The notes beneath the pieces are model-generated. The model was not told the DNA's origin. It made no database searches and worked only from the letters and a program-made list of their open reading frames with translations. Of a stretch of 44,997 nucleotides of DNA, positions 27,315 to 35,081 are shown in pieces. Positions within the stretch are counted from its first letter, which is position 1, and each line of letters opens with the position of its first letter. A program made the position numbers and the translations under genes. The DNA is from an uncultured Coriobacteriaceae bacterium (lineage in GTDB: Bacteria; Actinomycetota; Coriobacteriia; Coriobacteriales; QAMH01), in NCBI GenBank assembly GCA_900544245.1, contig UQUH01000010.1:1-44997 (forward strand). Reading direction: 5' to 3'.

Positions 27315-28805
27315 TCATGCCTCGTCGCGCATGTGCGGGAACAGCAGCACATCGCGGATGGTAGGCGCATCGGTGAGCAGCATGGTGAGCCTATCGATGC
27401 CGATGCCGATGCCTCCAGCCGGAGGCATGCCGTACTCGAGCGCGCGAATGTAATCCGCGTCGAAGCCCATGGCCTCGTCATCGCCCATGTCCTTTGCCTT
27501 GACCTGCTCCATGAAGCGCTCGGCCTGGTCGACCGGATCGTTGAGCTCGGTAAAGGCATTGGCGTACTCGTGACCCAAGATGAATAGCTCGAAGCGCTGC
27601 GTGAGATCCGGATTGTCCGGATGCTTCTTCGCGAGCGGAGAGATCTCGAGCGGATGATCGATGACGAATGTGGGCTGGATAATCTTCTCCTCGGCAACGG
27701 CCTCGAAGATCTCTGCGATGAGCTTGCCCTTGCCCCAAGCGACCTCGGCATGACCGCCGTTCTTCTCCAGAATGGCCACGAGTTCTTCGCGCGTGCGCTC
27801 GAAGGAAACGCCCTCGCCCGCATACTCGCTGGCCAACTCCATCATGGTCGCACGGCGCCAATCACCAGACAAATCGATGGGCGTGCCCTGGTACTCGATG
27901 TGCAACGTGCCGCAGGCAGCCTCGGCCGCGGCCTTGAAGCAGCCTTCGGCCAAGTCCATCATGGACTCGAGATCGCCAAAGGCCTCGTAGGCTTCCATCG
28001 TGGTGAACTCGGGATTGTGATAGGGATCCATGCCCTCGTTGCGGAAGATGCGCCCCAGCTCGAACACCTTGGGAAAACCGCCCACCAGCAAGCGCTTCAG
28101 GGGAAGCTCCGTAGCGATGCGCAGATAGTAATCACGATCGAGCGCATTGAAATGGGTGATGAAGGGCTTTGCGTTCGCGCCGCCGATAATCGGGTTCAAA
28201 AACGGTGTTTCGACCTCATAGTATCCTTCGTCTTCCATGAAGCGGCGAATGGCGGAGATGATGCGCGAGCGTTTCTTGAACGTCTCGCGAACCTCGGGGT
28301 TCACGACCAGATCGACATAGCGCTGGCGATAGCGCGTCTCCTTGTCCTGCAAGCCGTGAAACTTCTCGGGAAGCGGGCGCAGGCTCTTGGACATGAGCTC
28401 GAACGATGAGACGGCCACGGAAAGCTGACCGCGACGCGTGCGCATCATGGTGCCGTGCACGGCAATCCAATCGCCCACATCCAGGTCCTTCAGCTCCTCG
28501 AAGGCGTCTTCGCCCAAGACGTTGATGCGGCAAAAGAGCTGGATGGTGCCCGTATGGTCCATGAGCTCGAGAAAGGCGACCTTGCCCTGCGCGCGCTTGG
28601 CCATGACGCGGCCGGCGATGGCGACTTCGTCTTCGGTGTCCTGCCCGTCTTCGAGATGGGCGTACTGCTCGTCAAGCTGCTCGACCGTGTGCGAGCTTGC
28701 AAAGGCATGGCCATACGGATCGCGCCCGGCGTCGATGAGCGCCTGGCGCTTGTTGCGACGAACCTCTACGGGATCGTCGACGATCTCCTCTTGTGCGTCG
28801 GACAT
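27315..28805 (-). CDS. lysS: Lysyl-tRNA synthetase, class II
   Basis: 496 residues. The N-terminal OB-fold anticodon domain (about 60-170: VAIAGRVMAKRAQGKVAFLEL) is followed by class II motifs: motif 1 with TRYRQRYVDL, motif 2 FRNEGMDPYHNPEFT, and motif 3 GIGIGIDRLTMLLT. It attaches lysine to tRNA-Lys. Two bases separate its start from the greA stop, so the pair is an operon. Confidence 0.97.
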   Translation of the reverse strand: MSDAQEEIVDDPVEVRRNKRQALIDAGRDPYGHAFASSHTVEQLDEQYAHLEDGQDTEDEVAIAGRVMAKRAQGKVAFLELMDHTGTIQLFCRINVLGEDAFEELKDLDVGDWIAVHGTMMRTRRGQLSVAVSSFELMSKSLRPLPEKFHGLQDKETRYRQRYVDLVVNPEVRETFKKRSRIISAIRRFMEDEGYYEVETPFLNPIIGGANAKPFITHFNALDRDYYLRIATELPLKRLLVGGFPKVFELGRIFRNEGMDPYHNPEFTTMEAYEAFGDLESMMDLAEGCFKAAAEAACGTLHIEYQGTPIDLSGDWRRATMMELASEYAGEGVSFERTREELVAILEKNGGHAEVAWGKGKLIAEIFEAVAEEKIIQPTFVIDHPLEISPLAKKHPDNPDLTQRFELFILGHEYANAFTELNDPVDQAERFMEQVKAKDMGDDEAMGFDADYIRALEYGMPPAGGIGIGIDRLTMLLTDAPTIRDVLLFPHMRDEA

Positions 28806-28807
28806 GA

Positions 28808-29287
28808 TTAGTGGCCGACCTTCGTGAGCGTGAACTTCATCTTGCGGCCAGTCGGGCCCTCGTACTCGATGACATCGCCCTTCTTATGACCGAGCACGGC
28901 AGCGCCTACGGGGGATTCGTTGGAGATCTTGCCCTGCGCGCTGTCGGCCTCGGCGCCACCGACGATGGTGAAGACGCGCTCGCGGCCATCGTCGTCGGTC
29001 AGCGTGACCGTCGAGCCGATGACGACACGATTGCCCTTCTTGGGGGTATCGACGACCTGGGCATTCGCGAGAACGTCATTGATCTCGGCGATGCGCTGTT
29101 CGAGGATGGCCTGCTCGTTCTTGGCATCGTCATACTCGGAATTCTCGGAGATGTCACCGAACTCGCGCGCGATGCGGATGCGCTCGCCAACCTCGTCGCG
29201 CTTGTCAGTCTCGAGATAGCGCAGCTCCTCTTCGAGCTTTGCCTTGCCATCTGCGGTCAGAACCACATCGTTTGCGTTGTTCGCCAT
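28808..29287 (-). CDS. greA: Transcription elongation factor GreA
   Basis: 159 residues. N-terminal coiled coil: LTADGKAKLEEELRYLETDKRDEVGERIRIAREFGDISENSEYDDAKNEQ, with the acidic tip (DISENSEYDDA) that enters the polymerase channel. The C-terminal FKBP-like domain ends GRKMKFTLTKVGH. It rescues backtracked RNA polymerase. It is followed directly by lysS. Confidence 0.97.
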   Translation of the reverse strand: MANNANDVVLTADGKAKLEEELRYLETDKRDEVGERIRIAREFGDISENSEYDDAKNEQAILEQRIAEINDVLANAQVVDTPKKGNRVVIGSTVTLTDDDGRERVFTIVGGAEADSAQGKISNESPVGAAVLGHKKGDVIEYEGPTGRKMKFTLTKVGH

Positions 29288-29359
29288 AATGCCTTGCTCC
29301 CTTTATCTCTGCATGCCCGGGTCACTAAGCCGCGCATGCGTCTTCTTATCAGTCTCGCG

Positions 29360-29695
29360 CTACTCGGCCTTCTTGGCGGGGGCTTCGTCTGTCTCTACGA
29401 CGACGAGTATGACTTCTTCTTTCCCTACGACGACGTCGCCATCCACTACCTTGTCCTCGAGGGCCTCATCGCGCTTTTCCTCGGCCTCTGCCGCAGGCTC
29501 GCTCTCGGACTCGACCGTCTTCTCGGACTCATCATCCTTCTTTTTGCCGTCCATGCCGTCACGCAGGCTCTTGAACGTCCTGCCGATGGCATTACCCAAC
29601 TTGGGAAGGTTCTTGGGACCGAAGATCAGCAAAACCACAATCAGAATGATGATTAGCTCAGGAACGCCAATGCCTCCCAGAAAGGGAATCCTCAT
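29360..29695 (-). CDS. tatA: Sec-independent translocase TatA
   Basis: 111 residues from the second of two adjacent ATGs (GGAGG five bases away; same layout as tuf). One short membrane helix (GVPELIIILIVVLLIF, residues 10-25), the hinge FGPKNLPKLG and the amphipathic helix GRTFKSLRDGM are canonical. The C-terminal tail is acidic and low-complexity (ESESEPAAEAEEK). TatA oligomers form the Tat pore. No tatC is visible nearby. An upstream in-frame extension overlaps tRNA-Pro and is not coding. Confidence 0.92.
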   Translation of the reverse strand: MRIPFLGGIGVPELIIILIVVLLIFGPKNLPKLGNAIGRTFKSLRDGMDGKKKDDESEKTVESESEPAAEAEEKRDEALEDKVVDGDVVVGKEEVILVVVETDEAPAKKAE

Positions 29696-29765
29696 CATAT
29701 CCTCCAAAGCCTTGTATGCGTGCACCGCCCGTGCGGCGAGTGCAAGACTATCACGTATCGCACCA

Positions 29766-29805
29766 TAATAAAACAAAGGGGCTTCCGACAAATGCAGAAA
29801 CCCCT
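29766..29805 (-). terminator. Intrinsic terminator after tRNA-Pro
   Basis: Minus strand AGGGGTTTC / GAAGCCCCT forms a 9-bp stem (one G-U) with an 11-base loop, followed by TTGTTTTATT. It begins about 12 bases after the CCA end of tRNA-Pro. Confidence 0.8.
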
Positions 29806-29816
29806 TGCTGGTAATC

Positions 29817-29893
29817 TGGTCGGGATGACTGGATTTGAACCAGCGACCTCTCACTCCCGAAGCGAGCGCTCTACCAAGCTGAGCCACATCCCG
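29817..29893 (-). tRNA. tRNA-Pro (CGG)
   Basis: Cloverleaf of 74 nt plus encoded CCA (29817-29819). The acceptor stem is CGGGATG/CATCCCG, the anticodon loop TTCGGGA gives CGG, and the T-loop is TTCAAAT. It marks the left edge of an AT-richer accessory stretch. Confidence 0.96.
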
Positions 29894-29990
29894 AATGCGC
29901 GGTGATAGATTCTAGCAGATTATGAAGAAGCTGCAGCAGTTTTTTGCATGGAGCGTAAATAGTCGCTCTCGCGACATCGAGACTTGGGGC

Positions 29991-30416
29991 TCATGACTGC
30001 TCATCGAAAAGGGAAAGCGCCTCCCCAGCAGTTAGCTTGGGGACAAACGAACTGCGAAACGCCTTCTTATCATAGCTAATTATCGCATCGACTTGCAGAG
30101 CCTCCGCTGTGCCGCGAATCAGACCGTCCTCGTAGTCGGGTTCGTTCGAATCGAGCGCCTCGAAAACCAGTGGCCCCGTCAGGTCAACTAGATCGAACGC
30201 CTCGGCAATGTCACGGATTGACGCGCGCGCATCCTCTTCGCTCATGTAGTGAGAATGGAGCGCATAATAAATCTCGTTAAGCGAGGAAGAGAGAGCGTAG
30301 CACGAAGCGTCGCTTTGGAATGCCTCTTGGAGCAATTGCGACACATCATCACGAAAAGGTGATGCGGGATACACCCAATACAGAAGCGCGTTGGCGTCAA
30401 AGAGCAGTGATTTCAC
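29991..30416 (-). CDS. PIN-domain toxin (VapC-like RNase)
   Basis: 141 residues from a GTG at 30414-30416 (KSLLFDANALLYWV). The opening FDANALL carries the first conserved PIN aspartate. Middle and C-terminal acidic residues (SSSLNEIYYA, DYEDGLIRGTAEAL, DAIISYDKKAF) match the PIN active site that cleaves RNA with Mg2+. It overlaps the upstream AbrB-type gene by 20 bp, the normal toxin-after-antitoxin order. An ATG start further upstream would overlap much more of the antitoxin and is less likely. Confidence 0.85.
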   Translation of the reverse strand: MKSLLFDANALLYWVYPASPFRDDVSQLLQEAFQSDASCYALSSSLNEIYYALHSHYMSEEDARASIRDIAEAFDLVDLTGPLVFEALDSNEPDYEDGLIRGTAEALQVDAIISYDKKAFRSSFVPKLTAGEALSLFDEQS

Positions 30417-30696
30417 GAGCCGCCCGCTCCTTTCCCGCACGCAAAAGGTCATCTGCCGTCTTGCCCTTTGGCCATTCGGCATGTGCCTTACGGGAGGCGA
30501 TACGCCGCTCGGCCTCCTGAAGCCGCGTCAGGCGATCGATCGAATCATCGTAGACGGCGGTGATGACAACGACGCCCTTCCTGGGCGAATCAACACGCAG
30601 GGGCACGTCTGGCTCGATACATGCTTCTTGGCGCAAGGCTTTGGGAAGCAGCACGGCCATGCTGTTACCGACCTTTGTAAGCGTAGTCGCTGTCAT
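30397..30696 (-). CDS. AbrB/MazE-type antitoxin
   Basis: 99 residues from the ATG at 30694-30696 (GGAGG four bases upstream). The N-terminal swapped-hairpin DNA-binding domain reads TATTLTKVGNSMAVLLPKALRQEACIEPDVPLRV. The C-terminal basic helix (RLQEAERRIASRKAHAEWPKGKTADDLLRAGKE) would wrap the PIN toxin. A 16-bp palindrome sits in its promoter, as expected for autoregulation. Confidence 0.87.
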   Translation of the reverse strand: MTATTLTKVGNSMAVLLPKALRQEACIEPDVPLRVDSPRKGVVVITAVYDDSIDRLTRLQEAERRIASRKAHAEWPKGKTADDLLRAGKERAAREITAL

Positions 30697-30718
30697 AATG
30701 CCTCCAATCGAAGAAATA

Positions 30719-30734
30719 TTATAACATGTTATAA
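30719..30734. promoter_or_regulatory. Palindromic operator over the AbrB/PIN promoter
   Basis: TTATAACATGTTATAA is a perfect 16-bp palindrome 22 bases upstream of the antitoxin ATG. A minus-strand TATAAT (30718-30723) overlaps it, so antitoxin or complex binding would block the -10. The matching -35 is weak. Confidence 0.7.
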
Positions 30735-30819
30735 CTCGATGGATAACTATTGACACGTCGCGACACGAAAGATGGAGTCATTTGCAATCAGCATATTGGC
30801 CTGCCAGCATAACGACCTT

Positions 30820-31302
30820 TTATTGATCTACATATCCTTCACGGTGCCAAATGCCCGCAAAAACACTATTTGAGTCTGTCGAATCTCCTGATCCCATACG
30901 AGATGCCAAGGCGCTACTGAACTCTATCATTCTTTCCCATTCATTCGTGGAGGATTGCACTCCCTCTCGATAATAGAGATACGCCCCATCGCGCCAAAGC
31001 TGATCTTCCGGATGCGAACCATCAGAAGACGCTTGGAGCTGACCGTCGTGCATAACCACGTATCCGTCTTCTTCCCTATTTGTCAAAGTGCCCGTTTGCT
31101 TATGCCCGTCTGGATAAGCAAGCTCCCAGGAGTCAAGCGAGTCAGCAATAGTTAATGTCTTTTCGCCATCATCCGTAGACTGAAACCATTTTCCTGACAT
31201 AGATTCAGGAGCTCCACACGAGCAAAGTGGCAACACAGCCATCCCCAAAACACAAAGTATTGCAATAGTCACTATTCTTTTCGCGTATCGTTTCAATTCC
31301 AT
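30820..31302 (-). CDS. Lipoprotein, GKW/REG family (paralogue of 32576-33082)
   Basis: 160 residues. The basic N-terminus and hydrophobic helix (IVTIAILCVLGMAVLPLCSCG) end in a lipobox-like LPLCSC, predicting a lipid-anchored exported protein. The mature part starts GKWFQSTDDGEKTLTIAD with a WELAYPDGHKQTG hairpin pattern and ends GIWHREGYVDQ. The same two motifs open and close the lipoprotein at 32576-33082. No catalytic residues or known family recognised. AT-richer than the core genes. Confidence 0.75.
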   Translation of the reverse strand: MELKRYAKRIVTIAILCVLGMAVLPLCSCGAPESMSGKWFQSTDDGEKTLTIADSLDSWELAYPDGHKQTGTLTNREEDGYVVMHDGQLQASSDGSHPEDQLWRDGAYLYYREGVQSSTNEWERMIEFSSALASRMGSGDSTDSNSVFAGIWHREGYVDQ

Positions 31303-31388
31303 AATTTCCTACTTTCGTGAGCGTATTCAGCAGTCACAGCAAAGGGCTGGGGGAGACTTTTGTCTAACGATATAGGCGAGCAAGTCGA

Positions 31389-32267
31389 CTATCTGACTTC
31401 AAAGATGCTATAGCCCGGATTACTTTCGTTAATTCGATTGAGAATCATATACTTCCCGCTGGTGAGCTCTGACGTGTCGATAAGGAAATAACCTTCTTTG
31501 GTGCGTTCCTGCCGCAATGTGGCTGCGCCAAATTCCGAAGGATCAGATGAAAACGCACGCGTCTCTCTGTATGCCAAGCTGTATGGCTTATCGACATTTA
31601 CGGTTTTCTCGATAAAGTCAACGCCTCCGTATCCTCCAATGGTAAAGGAGGCTGGCGCGTCAGACGTAAATGTATAGAGACCCTCATCTGCATGGACGCC
31701 CAACGCGCGAAGAGCTTCGACAACCTTTTCGTCGCTTTCTCCAACTTCTTGTCCGTTTACTTCACTGTAATCATGTATGCGTGTGTCGCGCGTGGTGCTT
31801 TCCACATAGCCCGTACCGACTATTGGGTAGGCATACATTTTCCCCTTTTGCCACTCATCTCTTGTGATTAGCTTGTCACCAGCAGACAAATCAAGAACAG
31901 GCGTTACTGTGCTCTTGCTATCTTCATCCTTATAAAGAACGCAGGCGGTCGTGTTTTTTATAATCGACCCATCGGGATGAGAGCAGTCTTTATATGCATC
32001 ATAGGTTAATGGCATGCATACATCTCCATGCAGAATAAATATTCTATGTCCCCTTATTCCACCATCAGAGTTCTTTACCTGATCTAAGGAATAGGTCGGA
32101 ACCTCCGAGACGCTGGAAGAAGAACCGCTTCTTGATGTGCCCTGTGCACTAGTAGAACTTTGCGTTTGAGCCTGATTGGACTTGGGCACATTCCCCTGTC
32201 CGCACGCACAAAAAAATACAAGTGCCATCAAACAAGTCCCCGCAAAAAAGACAGCCGCTTTCTTCAT
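31389..32267 (-). CDS. Putative lipoprotein of unknown function
   Basis: 292 residues from the ATG at 32265-32267 (GGAG six bases upstream). The signal peptide MKKAAVFFAGTCLMALVFFCACG is lipobox-like. A Ser/Thr/Gln-rich linker (residues 30-55) and a soluble domain with no motif I know follow. The C-terminal half is rich in beta-type patterns (SFTIGGYGGVDFIEKTVNV). It lies between the two GKW lipoproteins on the same strand. Confidence 0.7.
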   Translation of the reverse strand: MKKAAVFFAGTCLMALVFFCACGQGNVPKSNQAQTQSSTSAQGTSRSGSSSSVSEVPTYSLDQVKNSDGGIRGHRIFILHGDVCMPLTYDAYKDCSHPDGSIIKNTTACVLYKDEDSKSTVTPVLDLSAGDKLITRDEWQKGKMYAYPIVGTGYVESTTRDTRIHDYSEVNGQEVGESDEKVVEALRALGVHADEGLYTFTSDAPASFTIGGYGGVDFIEKTVNVDKPYSLAYRETRAFSSDPSEFGAATLRQERTKEGYFLIDTSELTSGKYMILNRINESNPGYSIFEVR

Positions 32268-32575
32268 GCACATCTCCAATAACGCCAGCTCGAGCAATAC
32301 CATCGTAGCTAGTCACGACAGGGCAACTCTAGCATGGCTTGAAATGCTATTCTCCATACCCGGCATAAATGGGAGATTCGGTGTAATAACTCGCGATCAT
32401 CAGCGAAGACGCGCAGGAGAGAACATTCCGAAGGGGACCTTTTTCATGCTGCGCACTTCGCAAGCTGCCAAATCGCTGGACAAGCAAGAATCGCCAAGCA
32501 CCATGCGTCATACACTCTGCCAACCCATTGCCTCAAACAGGCCTTACTCGAGTCTTTTGCCTAAAACGCAGCAAA
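32268..32575. other. Intergenic stretch, nothing convincing
   Basis: 308 bp between two lipoprotein genes. A plus-strand ORF crosses it, but it runs into the neighbouring gene, has no Shine-Dalgarno and looks non-coding. The promoter of the 31389-32267 gene is probably here. No strong hairpin seen. Confidence 0.4.
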
Positions 32576-33082
32576 TTACTTTTTGAGATGCGGAGAGCCT
32601 TCTCTATACCACCTACCATCGAGAGAGGTGGCCTTTCCTTCAGAGTCACCGCGCCCTTCAAGAAATTCATTTGCTCGGGCTAACGCAGCGGCTTCGTTCG
32701 TGGTCATGGATGGGCTATCGCCATTTGTCTCGCCCGACATAAGATACAAAACTTGATTAGGCGATGATCCCTGCGCCGGACTATCTGTACCTGAACGTCC
32801 AAAATATAAAACTAGCTGCCCTTTGTTCCCGTTTTTGGACTCATCATTGTGATAGTCCACCTGCCCAGCCTTTTGTTGCCCATCAGGGAGCTCGAGCGTC
32901 CATCTATCGTCTGTGATGGTAAGAGTCTTTATGCCAAGCTCCGTCTGTTGGCACCATTTCCCGGCAATCGGAGAGGCCTGACTACAAGCACATAAACAGA
33001 ACACAGCAAATGCGAACAGCAGGCTAAGCAGTGCCGAGGGCACACGATAGGAGTTTTTTGTGCGGTTGCCACACATCTTCAT
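32576..33082 (-). CDS. Lipoprotein, GKW/REG family (paralogue of 30820-31302)
   Basis: 168 residues. The signal peptide (SALLSLLFAFAVFCLCACS) ends in a CLCAC lipobox-like region. The mature part begins GKWCQQTELGIKTLTITDDRWTLELPDGQQKAG and ends DGRWYREGSPHLKK, matching the lipoprotein 1.3 kb downstream at both ends. The middle differs (KGQLVLYFGR, QVLYLMSGE). GAGGAGAG precedes the ATG. Function unknown. Confidence 0.75.
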   Translation of the reverse strand: MKMCGNRTKNSYRVPSALLSLLFAFAVFCLCACSQASPIAGKWCQQTELGIKTLTITDDRWTLELPDGQQKAGQVDYHNDESKNGNKGQLVLYFGRSGTDSPAQGSSPNQVLYLMSGETNGDSPSMTTNEAAALARANEFLEGRGDSEGKATSLDGRWYREGSPHLKK

Positions 33083-33240
33083 TTTTCTCTCTCCTCAATT
33101 AACGGGTCGTAGCAGAACTAAGACGTGAAGACCTTGCGTAATTCTGCCAAGAAAAGAAGCGGTAAGCGTGCAATATGCAACAACTAGACGCCATGACGTT
33201 ACAGATTGCAGAGATTGGGTCGGCTATGCGCAGCAAAAGA

Positions 33241-33690
33241 TCACATGCTAGGGAACGATTCTTCGGTGATCTTTTGGAGCCTTTCCCGTATCTGCTTTGC
33301 ATAGCGCCTACTAATAGGAATAACCACTCCCGATTGCAGCGTCAGCGTCGATGCCCCGCCTGTCGCAACGCGGTCAATGTTCACAAAGAAACTGTTGTGG
33401 CAGCGCACGAAGTGCTCCGGAAGGCGCTTTGCCATATCTTTCATGGTCGAATACATTTGAAAGATTTCATGATCGGTATATATAAGCACCTTGCGCTTTG
33501 CGCTTTCAACATAATCGATGGAATCTATGGGCACGATGTGTATCTGGTGCCTAAACTTCACGATAAGCTTGGATGGCGCAGGCAACCCGCCGGCACTATC
33601 TTCATCCAGTGCTCGATGCATACTCTCTGGTTCTTGTTGCTGGCTATTTCGTGACGTTGTTGTTTTGTCGCGAATTGTTTCTGATTTCAT
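33241..33690 (-). CDS. LytTR-type DNA-binding regulator
   Basis: 149 residues. From about residue 40 a LytTR domain is clear: IVKFRHQIHIVPIDSIDYVESAKRKVLIYT, LPEHFVRCHNSFFVNIDRV and the beta-strand end VIPISRRYAKQIRERL. There is no receiver or membrane domain, so control must come from a partner or its level. The first 35 residues are polar and may be spurious; an ATG at 33621 is an alternative start. It is divergent from a small XRE gene with only 34 bp between. Confidence 0.82.
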   Translation of the reverse strand: MKSETIRDKTTTSRNSQQQEPESMHRALDEDSAGGLPAPSKLIVKFRHQIHIVPIDSIDYVESAKRKVLIYTDHEIFQMYSTMKDMAKRLPEHFVRCHNSFFVNIDRVATGGASTLTLQSGVVIPISRRYAKQIRERLQKITEESFPSM

Positions 33691-33724
33691 ACATTCAAAA
33701 TACCACAGTCAATAGCATGCGCTT

Positions 33725-33943
33725 ATGCAGAAGACTGATATAAGAAACAAAATCGGTTTGCGTATCAAGGAGCTTCGTAAGCAGCATGGGCTTACGCAAG
33801 ATAGGTTTGCCCTGATGACTGGGATTAATCGCAGCTACCTTGCTGACATAGAAAAAGGTAATCGTAACTTCGGTTTCGATACGCTTGAGAAAATCGTCAA
33901 TGGTTTCGGAATCTCGTATTCGGAGTTCTTCCGGGGGATATAA
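33725..33943 (+). CDS. XRE-family HTH regulator
   Basis: 72 residues forming one HTH_3 domain: IGLRIKELRKQHGLTQDRFALMTGINRSYLADIEKGNRNFGFDTLEKIVNGFGISYSEFF. The helix-turn-helix is complete. Small Cro/CI-like proteins of this size often control a neighbour; the divergent LytTR gene shares its 34-bp upstream region. Confidence 0.88.
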   Translation: MQKTDIRNKIGLRIKELRKQHGLTQDRFALMTGINRSYLADIEKGNRNFGFDTLEKIVNGFGISYSEFFRGI

Positions 33944-34091
33944 ATCACATGGTATGAACACGCCGTTCAGGCATCAAGAAGACTCCCAATTCTACCCATC
34001 CCCGCCATGCGACCCCGCTGTTCAAAGACTCCGCCAAGTCAAAGACCACGACAGCTTCTGCCATCATGCCACTTGGCGCCATCTCCATCTC

Positions 34092-35051
34092 CTATTCCAG
34101 CGCCTCGTACACCATGCGCGAAATCTCCTCCATGAGGGAGTTCGCCTTTGCCTCATCCAGGCTCGTCAGCACCACGATGACATAGGGGCTCTCGCCGTAG
34201 ACGATGCCCCCGTCATGGCGTACTGAATCCAACGCCCCCGTCTTATGTCCGAAGCGTACGCTAGACGGAAGCCCTGCAACCAGGCCTTCCGAATCGGCCT
34301 GCTCCAGCAGGTAGGACTCGGCCACCTCGCTCGTGCTATCACTCGCCAACCCATGCTGCGCGATCCCGCAGAGCAGCGCCGCCGCATCGTTCGCGCTCAT
34401 GTAGTTTTCCGCATCCCCATCGAAATGCATCATCTTTCGCTGCAGCTCCGTTTGCGCAAGGCCGAGGGCGCTAGCCCGGTGATTGATGGCCTCCATGCCC
34501 AGCGTGTCGATGAGGATGTTCGCCGCCGTGTTGTCGCTGTACTTGATCATGTGGCATGCGAGCTCGTCGTAGGTAAACGTCGCCCCGCTCGAAGACCCGG
34601 CGACGACACCGGCTCCGCCTACCATGTCGCTCTCGTCCAGCACATGGATTCCGTCGGGATCGAGCATGCCCGCATCCACTTGTTGCATGTACTCCGCGAG
34701 AATCAGCAGTTTGATCATCGAGGCGGAGACGAAGCGCTCGTCCCCGTTGATGGAAAAACCGCCGTCCTCCCCGAGGGAGACGACGGCCACCGCAACGGAT
34801 TCGACGTAGGGGGCGACCAATGCGCTAACCTCGCGTTCCGCCTCCTGCATCTCCGGCGTCATCGCGGTCGTCGTGCGGACGACATCGCCAGACCGCTGCA
34901 TCTGCATCGGAGATTTCCATATATCCAGAAACGGCTGATTGAAGACCGCGAGGCCCATGCCGATGGCAAGCGCGGCAAGCACGAGCGCTATGATCACGCC
35001 CGGAATGCGGCGCGCGCCCCCGTTGCCTCGTCTCATCGTGTGGTTTCCCAT
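34092..35051 (-). CDS. Beta-lactamase-fold serine hydrolase, membrane-anchored
   Basis: 319 residues from the ATG at 35049-35051 (weak ribosome site; TTG 35078 or ATG 35036 are alternatives). One N-terminal membrane segment (GVIIALVLAALAIGMGLAVF) is followed by an extracytoplasmic serine-hydrolase domain with SxxK (SASMIKLL), SDN (KYSDNTAAN) and KTG (GHKTGALDSV). These are the three motifs of class A beta-lactamases and related DD-peptidases. I do not see a clear ExxLN omega-loop glutamate, so peptidoglycan hydrolysis is as likely as antibiotic resistance. It lies 30 bp downstream of the YARHG gene. Confidence 0.8.
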   Translation of the reverse strand: MGNHTMRRGNGGARRIPGVIIALVLAALAIGMGLAVFNQPFLDIWKSPMQMQRSGDVVRTTTAMTPEMQEAEREVSALVAPYVESVAVAVVSLGEDGGFSINGDERFVSASMIKLLILAEYMQQVDAGMLDPDGIHVLDESDMVGGAGVVAGSSSGATFTYDELACHMIKYSDNTAANILIDTLGMEAINHRASALGLAQTELQRKMMHFDGDAENYMSANDAAALLCGIAQHGLASDSTSEVAESYLLEQADSEGLVAGLPSSVRFGHKTGALDSVRHDGGIVYGESPYVIVVLTSLDEAKANSLMEEISRMVYEALE

Positions 35052-35081
35052 GACGTGAACCCAGATCACGCGTATCAAGCG

